From JBBEDC01 sp040881505 (GTDB lineage: Bacteria > Patescibacteriota > Andersenbacteria > UBA10190): a DNA stretch of 5,562 nt. The position numbers and the translations under genes were made by a program. Below, piece by piece: positions 4,991-5,562 of this stretch. The DNA lies in assembly GCA_040881505.1 (NCBI GenBank), contig JBBEDC010000020.1, positions 1 through 5,562 on the forward strand. The letters run 5' to 3'. The notes under the pieces are model-generated. The model did not search any database and was not told the origin of the DNA. It was given only the letters and a program-made list of their open reading frames with translations. Numbering within the stretch: position 1 is the stretch's first letter; each line of letters starts with the position of its first letter.

Positions 4991-5562
4991 TGAAATTTCT
5001 CTTTTCTGTTCCTACTGGATACCACCTGCGTGAATTGGTTATGCCCCTTAAAGAATTGCTCGAGGCGGATACTGACATTAGTCAGATTGTCGTAATGAGC
5101 CCAGGCGCAAAACATCGAGTTAAGATATTCGGATCTTACAGTGACAAATTCCTCTTTGTCGAAAACCCACCAATTGATGATATTGCCCAACACGTTGAAG
5201 TATTGCGCCAGCATAGCCCTGACGTTGTGATAACAGACACAGTTGGAATTGACCCGCTCGATTACCCCATCCTAAAAGCGGCTCAGGAATTAGAAATAAA
5301 ACCCCTCACCTTTATCGCAAGCTGGGATAACGTATGGAAGATTAACCGGCACATGCAAGCTAATAAGGGTGTTGCCTTCGCTGACTCCTTTATTGTCTGG
5401 AACGAGATGATGAAGGATCACCTATTACAAGTAGCGCCACAGGTGTCTGAAGATAAGATTGCCGTTATTGGTGCTCCTCGCCTTGACTACTTTTGGCACG
5501 ATGACCGCATTCCAACTAAACAGTCCCTATATGAATACCTTGGCTTAGAGGATACAAGCCGG
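4987..5562 (+). CDS. N-terminal part of a GT-B-like glycosyltransferase, cut by the window end
   Basis: The frame is open from ATG 4987 to the last base (192 codons, no stop), so the C-terminal half is missing. A second ATG follows at once at 4990; either start overlaps the upstream TGA (ATGATG), and there is no Shine-Dalgarno site, so translation is probably coupled to the YfhO-like gene. The visible part begins with a strand and a His-containing turn (FLFSVPTGYHLRELVMPLKELL), typical of a GT-B N-terminal domain. It then has PDVVITD (78-84), a SWDN motif (112-115), a FADSFIVWNEMMKDHLL segment (131-147) and IGAPRLDYF (161-169). The SWDN...VWN...GapxxD series is seen in GT-B-fold proteins from capsule and surface-polysaccharide clusters, related in fold to CDP-glycerol glycerophosphotransferases and 2-epimerase-like enzymes. 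No signal peptide or membrane span is visible. Fold-level call only; donor and acceptor are unknown. Confidence 0.8.
   Translation, partial: MMKFLFSVPTGYHLRELVMPLKELLEADTDISQIVVMSPGAKHRVKIFGSYSDKFLFVENPPIDDIAQHVEVLRQHSPDVVITDTVGIDPLDYPILKAAQELEIKPLTFIASWDNVWKINRHMQANKGVAFADSFIVWNEMMKDHLLQVAPQVSEDKIAVIGAPRLDYFWHDDRIPTKQSLYEYLGLEDTSR

Noticed and set aside
4750..5214. Minus-strand reading frame of 154 codons
   Set aside because: It runs antisense across the end of the YfhO-like gene (hallmark C-terminal motif) and the start of the GT-B-like gene. It shows no domain and no terminator.
1..5562. CRISPR array, tRNA or rRNA gene, insertion sequence, attachment site
   Set aside because: No regularly spaced repeats, no cloverleaf or CCA-ended gene, no transposase-like protein and no terminal inverted repeats were noticed when reading both strands by eye.

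Overview
This window looks like part of a bacterial cell-surface glycan locus. Four plus-strand proteins are glycosyltransferases or glycosyltransferase-like: a GT9-type enzyme, a polyprenol-phosphate-mannose-synthase-type GT2, a YfhO-type multi-spanning membrane protein, and a GT-B-like protein cut off by the right edge. A fifth protein, cut off by the left edge, may be another glycosyltransferase. No 16S, tRNA or taxonomic marker gene is present, so the host is uncertain. Base composition is roughly balanced and TGA is used as a stop by several genes, which excludes codes in which TGA is read as an amino acid. Genes are tightly packed, with 4-bp ATGA overlaps and apparently leaderless starts. 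That would fit Patescibacteria/CPR or another lineage rich in leaderless mRNAs, but this is a guess.

Layout. Positions 2-235 hold the C-terminal 77 codons of an unidentified protein, coupled by an ATGA overlap to the GT9-like gene (232-1299). Next, on the minus strand, is a 65-residue zinc-ribbon-like gene (1333-1530) with a good Shine-Dalgarno site and its own intrinsic terminator (1301-1326). The GT2 gene (1646-2353) follows divergently and has a promoter placed for a leaderless transcript. After it comes a second minus-strand gene, a 114-residue membrane protein (2373-2717), again with a Shine-Dalgarno site and an intrinsic terminator (2352-2378) that contains its own stop codon. The YfhO-like gene (2750-4990) starts 32 bp away in the opposite direction, behind an extended -10 element, also placed for a leaderless transcript. 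It overlaps by ATGA with the final GT-B-like gene (4987 to beyond the window end).

How the genes may work together. GT2 enzymes of this type charge a polyprenyl phosphate with a sugar on the cytoplasmic face, and YfhO-family GT-C-like proteins are thought to use such lipid-linked sugars on the outer face. The pair therefore resembles the CsbB/GtcA/YfhO three-component system for extracytoplasmic glycosylation. The small membrane protein between them is at the position, and has the size, expected of the missing flippase-like partner, but it does not look like GtrA/GtcA and is on the other strand. The GT9-like and GT-B-like enzymes would act on cytoplasmic intermediates of the same or a neighbouring glycan.

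The most notable structural feature is the alternation. Plus-strand glycosyltransferase units with leaderless-type promoters are interrupted twice by short minus-strand genes that carry Shine-Dalgarno sites and intrinsic terminators. Each such terminator stops transcription before it runs antisense into the preceding glycosyltransferase gene.
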